From NCBI RefSeq assembly GCF_900141735.1, contig NZ_FQYO01000002.1, positions 372,001 to 436,000 of the forward strand: a DNA stretch of 64,000 nt, read 5' to 3'. The DNA comes from Wenxinia saemankumensis (GTDB lineage Bacteria; Pseudomonadota; Alphaproteobacteria; Rhodobacterales; Rhodobacteraceae). Under the pieces are notes generated by a model. That model made no database searches and was not told the DNA's origin. It worked only from the letters and a program-made list of their open reading frames with translations. Every line of letters starts with the position of its first letter. The first letter of the stretch is position 1. The position numbers and the translations under genes were made by a program. Shown one piece after another: positions 37,919 to 46,056 of the stretch.

Positions 37919-39718
37919 TCAGCGCCGGGGGGGCAGATGGCGCTCCAGTTCGTCCAGCACGTCGCGCCATTCGCGGAAGAACAGCAGTTGCCCGGCGCCG
38001 GGATAGCGGCGGAAGTCGATCCAGCCGTATTCGGCGACATGCTCCTCAAGCGTGGCGAGGGGGACCTGGGGGTCCTGATGGCCGCTGAAGAACACGACCG
38101 GCCGGCCGGAGGCGCGGAGCGCGGCGAGGTCGGCGCTCCAGTCCGTGCGCTCGTGGCTGATGACCTCGCGGGTGAAGGCCTCGTGCGCGGAATGATCCTC
38201 GCTCAGGGCCACGTCCGAGCCGCAGACCATCGCCTCGTAGACCTCCGGGATCTCGAAGGTGGCGACGTCGGCGGCCGACTTGCCGTAGACCGAGTGGACG
38301 AAGTAGCGCTTGCCCTTGCGCCGGGCGAGCGCGAAGCCGCCCTTGACCATGAAGGGCAGGAGCTGCGGCGTGTAGCGCGCCGAGGCGAGGATGAACCGGT
38401 GCCACTTGTCCATCCGCTCGTACTGGTCGGGGCGGGTGAGCGGCAGCACACCCGAGGCGCAGATCAGAGCGGCGATGCGGGCCGGGTGGCGCGACTGCAG
38501 GCGGTAGCCGAAATAGCTGTCGTTCCCGAGCGTCAGAACCGGGCAGGCGGCGATGCCGAGATGGTCGAGCAGCGCCGCGTGATCGTCGACGATCGTGTCG
38601 GCATAGGGGGCGCCCTTCGGCAGCGGGGTCGACCGGCCGTAGCCCGGCCGGATCGGGACGACGATCCGCATGCCGCGCGCTGCGGCCGCAGCCTCGGCGC
38701 TGGCGGGCCACCGGACGAGTCCGTAATCCAGCGGGTAGTACAGTACCGGCCGCCCGGCGGGATCGCCGAGCAGGAGGTACTCGATCTGCCGCGGCCCGGG
38801 GCGGTCGAGGCGGAAGACTTCGCGCGGGGCGAGCGTGCCCTGACCGATCGACCGGCCGGCCGGGGCCGGCGCCCGGCCCGGCAGGCGGGCGAGCTCGGTC
38901 AGCGACAGCGTCAGGCGGACCAGCTCGCTCTGGCCGCGGGTCTCGGTCTTGGAGAGGATCGACTTGATCTGCGCCCGCACCGTGCCGACGCTGCGCCCCC
39001 TCTGTCCGGCGATCTGCGGCGCGCCGAGCCCCTCGCAGAGGCCGCGCACCACCTCGCACTCGGCCCGGGTCAGCTCGAAGGCCTGGGAGAGCAGCTCGGC
39101 GATCCCCTCGCTCCAGCCCAGCTCGGACGAGATGACGAGGACGAAGGGCGCCTCGCCCTCCGGCGCGACGTGCCGCAGGTTCAGCAGGACGACGCGCCCG
39201 TCCTCGGGCCCGTGGACCCGCATCACCGTCGGGGACGGGCGGGGGGAGGCGAACATCCGGGCCAGCTGCCGCAGCAGCAGGTCGGCCTCGCCCGCGGCGA
39301 GGCGCATCGCGTCGAGCCGCGCCTCGGCAGCGAGGCCGAAGACCTGCGCCGCCGGCGGGTTCAGGCCGGCGACCCGGCCCCCGCGATCGACGACGAAGGC
39401 GGCGCTGTCGATCCCGTCGAGGGCGGCGCGGACGCTGTCGCGGCCGCCCCCGTCGGCCAGGGCGCGGTCCAGCATCGCGGCGGCCCGGCGGGTGTGATCC
39501 TCGATCCGGGGGAGCGGCGGGTCGATGGCGGCGCGCGGATCGTTCGCGGCGGCGCGGTGCGGGGCGATCAGCGCCTCCCACCTGTCGAGAAGGTCCTCGT
39601 AGCGGGCCGGGTCGACCGCCACGTCGTAGAGCCGGCCGATCAGGTCCTGGGCGTCGTCCTCCGGCACCGCGTCGGGGCGGGGCGGGGGGGCGGAGTCTCT
39701 GCGGCTTGGACGGGACAA
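37919..39718 (-). CDS. PAS-LuxR-alpha/beta-hydrolase fusion regulator with degenerate catalytic site
   Basis: A 599-residue one-protein regulator. Residues about 92-200 look like a PAS-type sensor (ALDGIDSAAFVVDRGGRVAGLNPPAAQVFG). Residues 213-275 are a LuxR/GerE DNA-binding domain (LTRAECEVVRGLCEGLGAPQIAG, SVGTVRAQIKSILSKTETR, SELVRLTL). Residues 300-599 are an alpha/beta-hydrolase fold (YLLLGDPAGRPVLYYPLDYG, VPIRPGYGRS, DHAALLDHLGI). The nucleophile elbow reads GNDSYFG (398-404) instead of G-x-S-x-G. The acid D549 (SGHQDPQVP) is kept, but the usual final Gly-His is YPGAGQLLFF, with Gln577 in place of His. It may thus bind a ligand rather than cleave one. Start TTG 39718 or GTG 39667; neither has a clear ribosome site. 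Divergent from the CLC gene. Confidence 0.85.
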   Translation of the reverse strand: MSRPSRRDSAPPPRPDAVPEDDAQDLIGRLYDVAVDPARYEDLLDRWEALIAPHRAAANDPRAAIDPPLPRIEDHTRRAAAMLDRALADGGGRDSVRAALDGIDSAAFVVDRGGRVAGLNPPAAQVFGLAAEARLDAMRLAAGEADLLLRQLARMFASPRPSPTVMRVHGPEDGRVVLLNLRHVAPEGEAPFVLVISSELGWSEGIAELLSQAFELTRAECEVVRGLCEGLGAPQIAGQRGRSVGTVRAQIKSILSKTETRGQSELVRLTLSLTELARLPGRAPAPAGRSIGQGTLAPREVFRLDRPGPRQIEYLLLGDPAGRPVLYYPLDYGLVRWPASAEAAAAARGMRIVVPIRPGYGRSTPLPKGAPYADTIVDDHAALLDHLGIAACPVLTLGNDSYFGYRLQSRHPARIAALICASGVLPLTRPDQYERMDKWHRFILASARYTPQLLPFMVKGGFALARRKGKRYFVHSVYGKSAADVATFEIPEVYEAMVCGSDVALSEDHSAHEAFTREVISHERTDWSADLAALRASGRPVVFFSGHQDPQVPLATLEEHVAEYGWIDFRRYPGAGQLLFFREWRDVLDELERHLPPRR

Positions 39719-39995
39719 GGGGCGACGGACCGGGCTGACGGGAACGGGGGTGCCGCTAGGGTACCCCGGCCGGGCCGGCGAGGCGAGTCCCGCGAGGATG
39801 CGACCTGCGGCCGCGGATCACGGGCGCGCCGAACAGGCGTCCCGGTCGCGGCGCGGCCGATCCCGCGGACCCGGCCCCTCCCGCACGGGGGGCGACACGG
39901 CACCTGCGCCGGCGGCCGGTTTGGAGGCCGACCGGAGGGCGGGGCCTTCCGGGACGCGGCCCCACGGGCTATGACGCGCCCTGCAGCAAGGGACG

Positions 39996-41816
39996 ATGAT
40001 GCCGACAGACCCTCCCCGATCTTCCGGCCCGGGCACGCGCGCCGATGCCGGTCCCGGCCCCGCTGGGGGTGGCGGACCCGGTCTGGCGGGGGGCGCCGGC
40101 ACTCCGGGCGAGCGCGGCGCACCGGCCCGGGCCCGCCCGGCGGCCGGCCTCGTCCGGGCCGGCGCGGGGGCGGCATCGGGGGCCGTGGCGCGCGCCTGGG
40201 ACCTGCTGCTGCGGCGCGGACCCGACCAGGCGCAGTTCTGGGTCATCGCCCTCGCCCTCGGCATCGTGGCGGGGGGCGCGGCGGTCGCGTTCCGCTGGGT
40301 GGTGGCCCGCATGCAGGCCGCACTCTACGGGACCGACGACATCAATACACTCGGCAGCTTCGCCGCGACGCTGGACTGGCACTGGATCGTCCTGATCCCG
40401 GTGGCGGGCGGCCTCGCCGTGGGGCTGCTGCTGCACCGCTTCCAGATGGACGGACGCGTGCGCGGCGTGCCCGAGGTGATCGAGGGCGCCGCCCTCTACG
40501 ACGGGCGGGTCGAGCGGCGGCGCGGCATCCTGTCGACCCTCGCCTCCGCCATCACCCTATCGACCGGCGGCTCCACCGGGCGCGAGGGGCCGGTCGTGCA
40601 CCTCGCCGCGATCCTCTCCTCGTGGATCGCCGTGCGGATCAACGCCAGCGGCATGGTCGGGCGCGACCTTCTGGGCTGCGCGGTGGCGGCGGGCGTCGCG
40701 GCGAGCTTCAACGCCCCCATCGCGGGGGCGATCTTCGCGCTCGAGGTCGTGCTGCGGCACTACGCGATCCACGCCTTCGCGCCCATCGCCATCGCCAGCG
40801 TCGCGGGCGCCGTGACCAGCCGCATCGCCTTCGGCGACGTGCGCGAGTTCGACCTGCCGGTGCAATCGGCGCTCGCCTTCTATGTCGAGCTTCCCGCCTT
40901 CCTGCTGCTCGGCCTGCTCTGCGGGGCCGTCGCGGTCGTGCTGATGCGGTCGATCTTCTTCGCCGACCGGGTGGGCAGCGCGGTGCAGGCGCGGCTGGCG
41001 CTGCCGATCTGGGCGCGGCCGATGGGGGCGGGACTGCTGCTCGGGCTGATGGCGCTGGCCTGGCCCGAGATCATCGGCGTCGGCTACGAGACGACGAACC
41101 GCGCGCTCTCGGGCGAGTACGGCTTTTTTGCCTGCGTGACGCTGGTCGCGGTCAAGGTGGCGGCGGTCGCGGTGACGCTGGGCGGGCGGATGGGCGGGGG
41201 CGTCTTCTCGCCCGCGCTGATGGTCGGGGCGCTGACCGGACTCGCCTTCGGATCCGTGGCGACCGCGCTGGTGCCCGAGATGTCTGGCGAGGGGGCGCTC
41301 TACGCCCTGGCGGGGCTGGGCGCGGTGACGGCGTCCGTGCTCGGTGCGCCGGTCTCGACCACGCTGATCGTGTTCGAGCTGACGGGCGACTGGCAGGCGG
41401 CGGTGGCGGTCCTGGCGGCCGTCTCGACCGCCGTCGCGGTGTCGAGCCGGGCGGTCGACCATTCCTTCTTCCTCACGGCGCTCGGCAAGCGGGGCGTGCG
41501 GCTGGCGGCGGGTCCGCAGGCCTGGCTGCTGGGCACCTTGCGGGCGGAGGAGGTGATGCGCGGCCCGGACCATCCGCGCGCCGCCGATGCCGAGATCGCC
41601 GAGCGCCTGGTGACGGAAGGCACGTACCTGCCGCGCGACGCGACGCTGGAAGAGGCGATGCCGGTCTTCGAGGCGACGGGGGCCGCCTTCCTGCCCGTCG
41701 TCCGCTTCCCGCCCGGCGATTCCCCGCCCGAGATCGTCGGCGCGGTCTTCCAGACCGACGCGCTGCGCGCCCTCAACGCCGCGCTGGTGGCGCAGGCGCG
41801 GGAGGAACATTCCTGA
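39996..41816 (+). CDS. CLC-family chloride channel/antiporter with C-terminal CBS-like domain
   Basis: A 606-residue CLC protein. A 70-residue disordered G/A/P/R tail is followed by about 16 membrane segments (80-490). Anion-path motifs: RGVPEVIEG (155-163, at the GSGIP place), GREGPVVHL (195-203, gating Glu197), FNAPIAGAIFALE (238-250) and GGRMGGGVFSPALMVG. The C-terminal 100 residues (AEEVMRGPDHPR, FEATGAAFLPVV) resemble a CBS domain. Relative to the E. coli exchanger the filter Ser is Arg155 and the internal proton Glu203 is Val251, so transport type (channel or exchanger) is uncertain. ATG at 39996 or 39999; the second is better spaced from AAGGGA. Confidence 0.92.
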   Translation: MMPTDPPRSSGPGTRADAGPGPAGGGGPGLAGGAGTPGERGAPARARPAAGLVRAGAGAASGAVARAWDLLLRRGPDQAQFWVIALALGIVAGGAAVAFRWVVARMQAALYGTDDINTLGSFAATLDWHWIVLIPVAGGLAVGLLLHRFQMDGRVRGVPEVIEGAALYDGRVERRRGILSTLASAITLSTGGSTGREGPVVHLAAILSSWIAVRINASGMVGRDLLGCAVAAGVAASFNAPIAGAIFALEVVLRHYAIHAFAPIAIASVAGAVTSRIAFGDVREFDLPVQSALAFYVELPAFLLLGLLCGAVAVVLMRSIFFADRVGSAVQARLALPIWARPMGAGLLLGLMALAWPEIIGVGYETTNRALSGEYGFFACVTLVAVKVAAVAVTLGGRMGGGVFSPALMVGALTGLAFGSVATALVPEMSGEGALYALAGLGAVTASVLGAPVSTTLIVFELTGDWQAAVAVLAAVSTAVAVSSRAVDHSFFLTALGKRGVRLAAGPQAWLLGTLRAEEVMRGPDHPRAADAEIAERLVTEGTYLPRDATLEEAMPVFEATGAAFLPVVRFPPGDSPPEIVGAVFQTDALRALNAALVAQAREEHS

Positions 41817-42215
41817 GAAGGCCGGTCGCGCCGGAGGGGGCCCACCCCCCGGCGAGTTTCAGAGTGTGACGATCGTCAGGGGGGCGCTCATTCCCCGGCA
41901 GGTTGCAGGCCGGGCCGCAGGCCGGGGCGGGAGCCCTTGTCCGGCGGGCGCCGCCCTCCGGGCCGGCCGAAGTCCCCCTCGGGTTCAGCTTCGGCCGGCG
42001 GCTGCGGCCGAGGGACGGGGGCGAAGCGACCGGACCGGCGCCCGCGCGCCGGATGAGCCCGTTCCGTCGCCGGGCGTGTCCTTCCCCGATCGGACATGGT
42101 CGGCCCCGGATGCGGGGGCGGGCCGGTCCGCGTCTCGGCGCCGGGGCCCGGTCACGGTCCGCACCGGGGCGGCCCGGGCCGCACCGGAAGCTGCGCGGCG
42201 GGCAGGCCGGCGGCG
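41817..42215. other. Intergenic region after the CLC gene
   Basis: A 399-bp stretch between the convergent CLC and DUF427 genes. Frames here lack a ribosome site and family resemblance. The only structure I note is a near-tandem GCAGGCCGGG (41909-41931). No terminator with a T-run is visible. Confidence 0.4.
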
Positions 42216-42554
42216 TCAGGTCTGCTCGACCGTGACCTTGTCGGGATAGAACGCGATGTGACCGGCGATCTGCGCGACATCCGCCTTCGGCGTCTCGTAG
42301 GACCAGCCGCCGTCCGGGATCGTGCCGCTGCCGGTCGAGATGTGGAAATAGCTCGCCTCGCCCTTGTGGGGGCAGGTGGTCCGAGTCGGCGAGGGATCGA
42401 GGAAGGCCATCGCCAGATCCTCGCGCGGGACGTAGATGACCGGGTCGTGGCCGTCCTCGACCAGTTCCAGCGCCCGCGACGTCTCGCCCAGCACCGCGCC
42501 GCCGGCGCGGATCGAATAGGTGCCCGTCGCCGGGCGGATCTCGATCTTGCTCAT
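42216..42554 (-). CDS. DUF427 domain protein
   Basis: A 112-residue single-domain protein: IRPATGTYSIRAGGAVLGETSRALELVEDGHDPVIYVPREDLAMAFL in the first half, then TCPHKGEASYFHI, and GHIAFYPDKVTVEQ at the end. The C-P-x-K-G-x-A-x-Y motif and closing AFYP are typical of DUF427 (PF04248). These small beta-rich proteins are predicted cytosolic; function unknown. GAAGGA precedes the ATG at 42554. It lies 97 bp downstream of the pepP-like gene on the same strand. Confidence 0.88.
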   Translation of the reverse strand: MSKIEIRPATGTYSIRAGGAVLGETSRALELVEDGHDPVIYVPREDLAMAFLDPSPTRTTCPHKGEASYFHISTGSGTIPDGGWSYETPKADVAQIAGHIAFYPDKVTVEQT

Positions 42555-42651
42555 GCCTCGTCCTTCCTTCCCGCGATGTCGTGGCCGCATCGGCCCGCGC
42601 ATCGCCCTCGTCCTAATCCGGTCATGGCGGGATCGTCCGGGCCGGTGCCCC

Positions 42652-44448
42652 TCAGAGGGGCGCGCAGGCCGCGGCGAGCCAGTCCGCCGCCGCCCCGTCG
42701 ACCCGCGGACCGATCCGCGCGAGTGTATCGGCGTGGTAGGCGTTGATCCAGTCCCTCTCTCCGGGGGTCAGCATGCCCGCCTCGATCAGGCGGCGATCGA
42801 GCGGCACCCAGGTCAGCGTCTCGAAATCCTGCCACGGTCGGTCGTCCTGGCCGGGCAGGGGCGAGGCCTGCCGCACCACGATCAGGTTCTCGATCCGGAT
42901 GCCCCAGGCGCCCTCGCGATAGTAGCCCGGCTCGTTCGACAGGATCATCCCCGGCTCAAGCGCGATGTCCGAGGTGCGCGAGATGCGCTGCGGCCCCTCG
43001 TGGACCGAGAGGTAGACGCCGACCCCGTGCCCGGTGCCGTGATCGTAATCGAGCCCCGCCTGCCAGAGCGGCGTGCGCGCAAGCACGTCGAGATGGGCGC
43101 CGGCGACCCCCTTGGGGAAGCGGCAGCGCGACACCGCGATCATGCCCTGCAGGACGCGGGTATAGGCTTCGCGCGCGCCTTCGGGCGGGGTCCCGACGGT
43201 TATCGTGCGGGTGATGTCCGTGGTGCCGTCGATGTACTGCCCGCCGCTGTCCACGAGGAGGAGTTCCCCCGCGCGGACAGGCCGGTCGGTGTCCTCGGTC
43301 ACGCGGTAATGCACGATGGCCCCGTGCTCCCCCGCGCCCGAGATCGTCTCGAAGGAGATGTCGAGCAGCTGGTTGGTATCGCGCCGGAACCCCTCCAGCG
43401 CCTCGACCACGGCGATCTCGGTCAGCTGGCCCTTCGGCGCCTCGGCGTCGAGCCAGGCGAGGAAGCGGACCATCGCCGCGCCGTCGCGCAGATGCGCCTC
43501 GCGCGTGCCGGCGAGCTCCGCCTCGGTCTTGCGCGCCTTCGGCAGGAGGCAGGGATCGGGGGCCTGGGCGATCTCCACCTCGGCCGCCTCGAGCGCGTCG
43601 CGCACGGCGACGGGGCAGCTCGCCGGGTCGATCTGGACCGGCCCGTCGAGCGAGGCGATCGCGGCGAGAAGCGCGTCCTCCGGCAGCAGGGCGACATCGG
43701 GACCGAGATCGAGCCCCTCCGCCTTGCCCTCGCGCGCGAAAAGCTGGCAGCTGCCGTCTTCCATCAGGATGGCGAAGGCATGGGGGACGGGATTGCGCGC
43801 GATGTCGACGCCGCGGATGTTCAGCAGCCACGCGATGGAATCGGGCAGGGTGAGGACCGTGGCGCGGCGGCCCGCCTCGCGCAGGCCCCTGGCGATCTGG
43901 GCCCGCTTGTCGGCGGCGCTGCGGCCGGCCCGTTCCTCGGGATAGGCGGTGAAGGCGCCGGTCGGCGGCTCGGGCCGGTCCGCCCAGACGCGGTCGACGA
44001 GGTTCGGCCCGTCCGTCACCCGGATCCCGTGCGGGGCGAGAGCGGCGCGCAGCTCGTCGATCTCCTTCACCGTGTGCAGCCAGGGATCGAATCCCAGCGT
44101 GCTGCCGCGCGGCAACCGCTCGGCCACCCAGTCCGCCGTCCTCGTCTCGGGCCAGTTCACCGGGGTGAAGGCGGCGAGGTCCACCTGGGACCGCACCTGC
44201 ACCCGGTAGCGCCCGTCGACGAAGATCCCCGCCTCCTCGGCCGTCGCGACGGCGAAGCCCGCGGAGCCGGTGAAGCCGGTCAGCCAGGCCAGCCGCTCGT
44301 CCGCCGGGGCGACGTATTCGCCCTGGTGCGCATCGGCCCGGGGGACGAGGACGGCGTCGAGCCCCTCCTCCGCCATCTCGGCGCGCAGCGCGGCGAGACG
44401 TCCGGCGCCGTGATCCGGGCTCGTGGCGGCGGTGAAGGTCTGGAACAT
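42652..44448 (-). CDS. M24B aminopeptidase P family (Xaa-Pro aminopeptidase)
   Basis: A 598-residue metallopeptidase of the three-domain type, as in eukaryotic cytosolic aminopeptidase P (about 600 residues). Two creatinase-like N-terminal domains: LAALRAEMAEEGLDAVLVPRADAHQGEYV, LTGFTGSAG, VDGRYRVQV; LPDSIAWLLNIRG. C-terminal pita-bread catalytic domain: ISGAGEHGAIVHY, LLVDSGGQYIDGTTDITRT (two Asp ligands), HGTGHGVGVYLSVHEGP (His ligand), LSNEPGYY (Glu) and IRIENL (Glu). It removes an N-terminal residue before proline, probably in the cytosol. AGAGGGG precedes the ATG at 44448. Confidence 0.94.
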   Translation of the reverse strand: MFQTFTAATSPDHGAGRLAALRAEMAEEGLDAVLVPRADAHQGEYVAPADERLAWLTGFTGSAGFAVATAEEAGIFVDGRYRVQVRSQVDLAAFTPVNWPETRTADWVAERLPRGSTLGFDPWLHTVKEIDELRAALAPHGIRVTDGPNLVDRVWADRPEPPTGAFTAYPEERAGRSAADKRAQIARGLREAGRRATVLTLPDSIAWLLNIRGVDIARNPVPHAFAILMEDGSCQLFAREGKAEGLDLGPDVALLPEDALLAAIASLDGPVQIDPASCPVAVRDALEAAEVEIAQAPDPCLLPKARKTEAELAGTREAHLRDGAAMVRFLAWLDAEAPKGQLTEIAVVEALEGFRRDTNQLLDISFETISGAGEHGAIVHYRVTEDTDRPVRAGELLLVDSGGQYIDGTTDITRTITVGTPPEGAREAYTRVLQGMIAVSRCRFPKGVAGAHLDVLARTPLWQAGLDYDHGTGHGVGVYLSVHEGPQRISRTSDIALEPGMILSNEPGYYREGAWGIRIENLIVVRQASPLPGQDDRPWQDFETLTWVPLDRRLIEAGMLTPGERDWINAYHADTLARIGPRVDGAAADWLAAACAPL

Positions 44449-44645
44449 GGCGGGCCCCTCTGGTCTGGCGTGCCGGGGTTGTCGGCCCTCGTCGGGGGGA
44501 TGGCAAGGGGCGGGGGCGGAAGGACAGCGGGGGGCGCGAACACCCGCCCCGGGACTGACCCGGGCCCCCGCGGGGCCGGGGGGCGGTGTCGGGGCCCGCA
44601 GGAACGGGGTGCCGTCCCTTCGCGTCCCGCAGCGCCAGAGCCCGC

Positions 44646-44942
44646 TCAGTCGTCGTTGATGTCGCGGTCCCAGTACTTCACCTGTCCCGGGCGCCTGCCC
44701 ACCACCGCGCGCAGCACCAGCCACGACAGCAAGGCCACGACCGCCGCAACCAGCATCAGCCCGCCCGGTCCGCCCGGCATGATCCCGGGCGCCACCAGCA
44801 GGCCGAGGCCGACGGCCCCCGCGCCGAACCCGAAGCCGAGGAAGACGTAGCCCGGCACGATTGCCTCCAGGATGCCGAGCGCCAGCGCGGCGACGGTCCA
44901 GAGCCACCACATCTCCCACGGCCATTGCGGCAGCCAGCCCAT
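44646..44942 (-). CDS. NfeD-like membrane protein
   Basis: A 98-residue protein: W-rich start (MGWLPQWPWEMWWLWT), two to three membrane helices (VAALALGILEAIVPGYVFLGFGFGAGAVGLGLLV and LMLVAAVVALLSWLVLRAVV, shortened in key parts), then RRPGQVKYWDRDIN. This is the short NfeD form that pairs with SPFH proteins. Its ATG shares a base with the SPFH stop (TGATG), so the pair is co-translated. Role: membrane microdomain organisation or membrane protein quality control, by family. Confidence 0.87.
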   Translation of the reverse strand: MGWLPQWPWEMWWLWTVAALALGILEAIVPGYVFLGFGFGAGAVGLGLLVAPGIMPGGPGGLMLVAAVVALLSWLVLRAVVGRRPGQVKYWDRDINDD

Positions 44943-45832
44943 CAGCCGCGACCCTTGAGCAGCGAGAACGCGTCGGAGAAGGCCTCGACCGCAGCGGCGG
45001 GAACGATGATCGTCTGCCCGCCCGTGCCCTGGCTCATCGCGGCCAGAGCCTCGACCTGCTTCAGCGCGACCTGGTAGCGCGCCGCCTCGATCCCGCCGTC
45101 ATGCAGCGAGGCGGCGAGCTGGGTCGTGGCATAGGCCTCGGCCTCGGCGAGGATGCGCTTGGCCTTGGCGCTCTGCTCGGCGGCGTAGAGCTCGCCGTCG
45201 GCGGCGAGTTCCACCGCGCGGCGCTTGCCCTCGGCCTCGGTCACCATGGCGCGGCGCGCCCGCTCGGCATTGAGCTGCTGGAGCATCGCGGCCCGCGTCG
45301 CCTCGTCGAGATTGACGTCCAGCACCTCGGCCCGGGTCACCTCGATTCCCCAGTCGTCGACCATCGCCCGCACGCCCTCGCGCACGTTGGCGATCAGCTC
45401 GGAGCGGTTGGACTGCACCTCGTCCAGCTCGATCTTGCCGATCTCGGAGCGGACGATGCCGGCGACGGTGGTGGCGATGGCGCCGTCCACGTCGCGGATC
45501 CGGTAGACCGTCTTCTCGGGCTCGGTCACCCGGTAGAAGACCGAAGTCTCGACCTTCACCAGCACGTTGTCGGCGGTGATCGCGTCCTGCTCGGCATTGG
45601 GCAGCTGCCGCTCGAGCACCGAGACCTTGTGCGCCACCCGGTCGAGCCAGGGGACGATGAGGTTGATCCCGGGCCCGAGGACCGAGCGCAGGCGGCCGAA
45701 CCGCTCCACCACGTACTTGTCCGATTGAGGCACGATGCGGACCCCCATGAGGATCGTGACCGCGACGAGGATCGCGGCGGCGATCCAGACGATCTCGGTG
45801 CCGGAGAGGGGGAACTGGTCGAGGCTGTCCAT
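44942..45832 (-). CDS. SPFH/band-7 (stomatin, QmcA-like) membrane protein
   Basis: A 296-residue protein with one N-terminal membrane helix (EIVWIAAAILVAVTILMGV). The SPFH domain follows (RIVPQSDKYVVERFGRLRSVLGPGINLIVPWLDRVAHKV in part, LPNAEQDAITADNVLVKVE), then a coiled region (QQLNAERARRAMVTEAEGKRRA) and IIVPAAAVEAFSDAFSLL near the end. It resembles QmcA/stomatin rather than HflK or HflC. It oligomerises in the inner membrane, with the NfeD partner encoded immediately downstream. Confidence 0.92.
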   Translation of the reverse strand: MDSLDQFPLSGTEIVWIAAAILVAVTILMGVRIVPQSDKYVVERFGRLRSVLGPGINLIVPWLDRVAHKVSVLERQLPNAEQDAITADNVLVKVETSVFYRVTEPEKTVYRIRDVDGAIATTVAGIVRSEIGKIELDEVQSNRSELIANVREGVRAMVDDWGIEVTRAEVLDVNLDEATRAAMLQQLNAERARRAMVTEAEGKRRAVELAADGELYAAEQSAKAKRILAEAEAYATTQLAASLHDGGIEAARYQVALKQVEALAAMSQGTGGQTIIVPAAAVEAFSDAFSLLKGRG

Positions 45833-46056
45833 CGGAGGGGTCCGGCTGCTGTCTTCGTCGCGGCCAGTATGGCGCGACCTCGACCCCGGGGAAAAGCGCG
45901 CCGGACGGATCGGGCGCAGGAAGCGAACGCGGCGTCATCCATCCGCCACCCTGCCCGGCGGCGGCCGTGCCCGGGGGCGGGTGAATGGCCCTCCCGAAGG
46001 CCGGAACGACGCAGCGGAAAGGAGGAGCCCCGGGGCGGGGCGCGGCGGGGGACGCG

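Noticed and set aside
37862-41869. A 1335-residue plus-strand open frame
   Set aside because: It runs opposite the LuxR-hydrolase gene and then out of frame through the CLC gene; no independent support.
41866-42249. A 127-residue plus-strand frame after the CLC gene
   Set aside because: Arg/Gly/Pro-rich, no family resemblance and no ribosome site; it runs into the DUF427 gene.
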